DNA from: Leptofilum sp050292445
GTDB lineage: Bacteria > Chloroflexota > Anaerolineae > Promineifilales > Promineifilaceae
Length of the DNA: 6,302 bases
Assembly: GCA_050292445.1 (NCBI GenBank)
Contig: JBNKLQ010000321.1
Span: 1-6,302, forward strand
Direction of reading: 5' to 3'
The notes beneath the pieces were generated by a model. The model did not search any database, had not been told where the DNA came from, and saw nothing but the letters and a program-made list of their open reading frames with translations. This document shows positions 6,123 through 6,302 of the stretch, piece after piece (position 1 is the stretch's first letter; every line of letters starts with the position of its first letter). Both the position numbers and the translations under genes were made by a program.

Positions 6123-6302
6123 AAATGAATGCGCTACTGTTGCAGCCTCATGGACCACTGTTTAAGGTGCGGCAAAATCAATTCACCGACGCCAAGGGCA
6201 TTTTATGCCAATTTTATAATTTAGCACTTAACAACTGTATGACGATATGAATCCAAAGCAAGGGCACCCTAAACAAAAAACCGGATTTTGAGCAGCATCC
6301 TG
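6123..6302 (-). other. Noncoding upstream region of the kinase gene, probable promoter region
   Basis: About 180 bases hold no supportable gene. An AT-rich core at 6200-6222, on the minus strand containing TATAAA (6218-6213) within two spaced copies of ATAAAAT, is the best place for a -10 element. A CATACA 17 bases further upstream matches only half of a -35. At the right edge, all three minus frames are open for a few codons from 6302 and then stop, so the tail of an upstream gene there can be neither shown nor excluded. No terminator hairpin is evident. Confidence 0.35.

Noticed and set aside
6111..6158. GTG start giving a kinase 16 residues longer
   Set aside because: There is no ribosome site before the GTG, whereas GGAG lies 8 bases before the ATG at 6110.
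6215..6220. TATAAT on the plus strand as a divergent promoter
   Set aside because: No -35-like hexamer lies 16-18 bases upstream, and no plus-strand gene follows before the window ends.
6271..6302. Hairpin CAAAA/TTTTG near the right edge as a terminator of an upstream gene
   Set aside because: The stem is only five A/T-rich pairs around a 7-base loop, too weak to support a call.

Overview
The window carries four genes, all on the minus strand, so transcription runs from right to left. In that order they are: a large membrane-anchored sensor histidine kinase (6110-2823), an OmpR-type response regulator (2807-2013), a single-domain CheY-like receiver protein (1926-1534), and the 5' part of a secreted, multi-domain surface protein (1344-1, running off the left edge). 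No tRNA, rRNA, CRISPR array, transposase or integrase is visible. The rightmost 190 bases (6111-6302) are noncoding upstream DNA of the kinase, possibly with the tail of another gene at the very edge.

The organism is most likely a bacterium of the Chloroflexota (Anaerolineae/Caldilineae-like), although this is inference. The pointers are a moderate-GC genome, a kinase with two PAS domains followed by three GAF domains, and an SdrD B-like/carboxypeptidase-regulatory-like surface protein of a kind I associate with that phylum. The palindromic octamer ACGGCCGT also occurs five times, in four different genes, where about 0.1 would be expected by chance. It resembles in style, but not in sequence, the HIP1 repeat of cyanobacteria.

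The kinase and the OmpR-type regulator are separated by 15 bases and are almost certainly co-transcribed and cognate. The stand-alone receiver follows after 86 bases. It aligns without gaps to the receiver domain of its neighbour at about 40 % identity, so it looks like a local duplicate that lost or never had an output domain. It may have its own promoter (TATAAT six bases before its ATG), which would give a leaderless mRNA. The set is one kinase, one DNA-binding regulator and one receiver that could act as phosphate sink, relay or competitor. Downstream of the receiver, a very C-rich, G-poor transcript segment (26 C to 3 G in 73 nt) is a candidate Rho-dependent terminator.

The surface-protein gene begins beyond that. 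Its leader holds a perfect AGGAGG ribosome binding site, a 6-bp hairpin/palindrome, a widely spaced 9-bp inverted repeat and a direct repeat in 21-bp phase. This leader is the most likely place for regulation in the window and is a possible target of the adjacent OmpR-type regulator, though nothing here proves that link.
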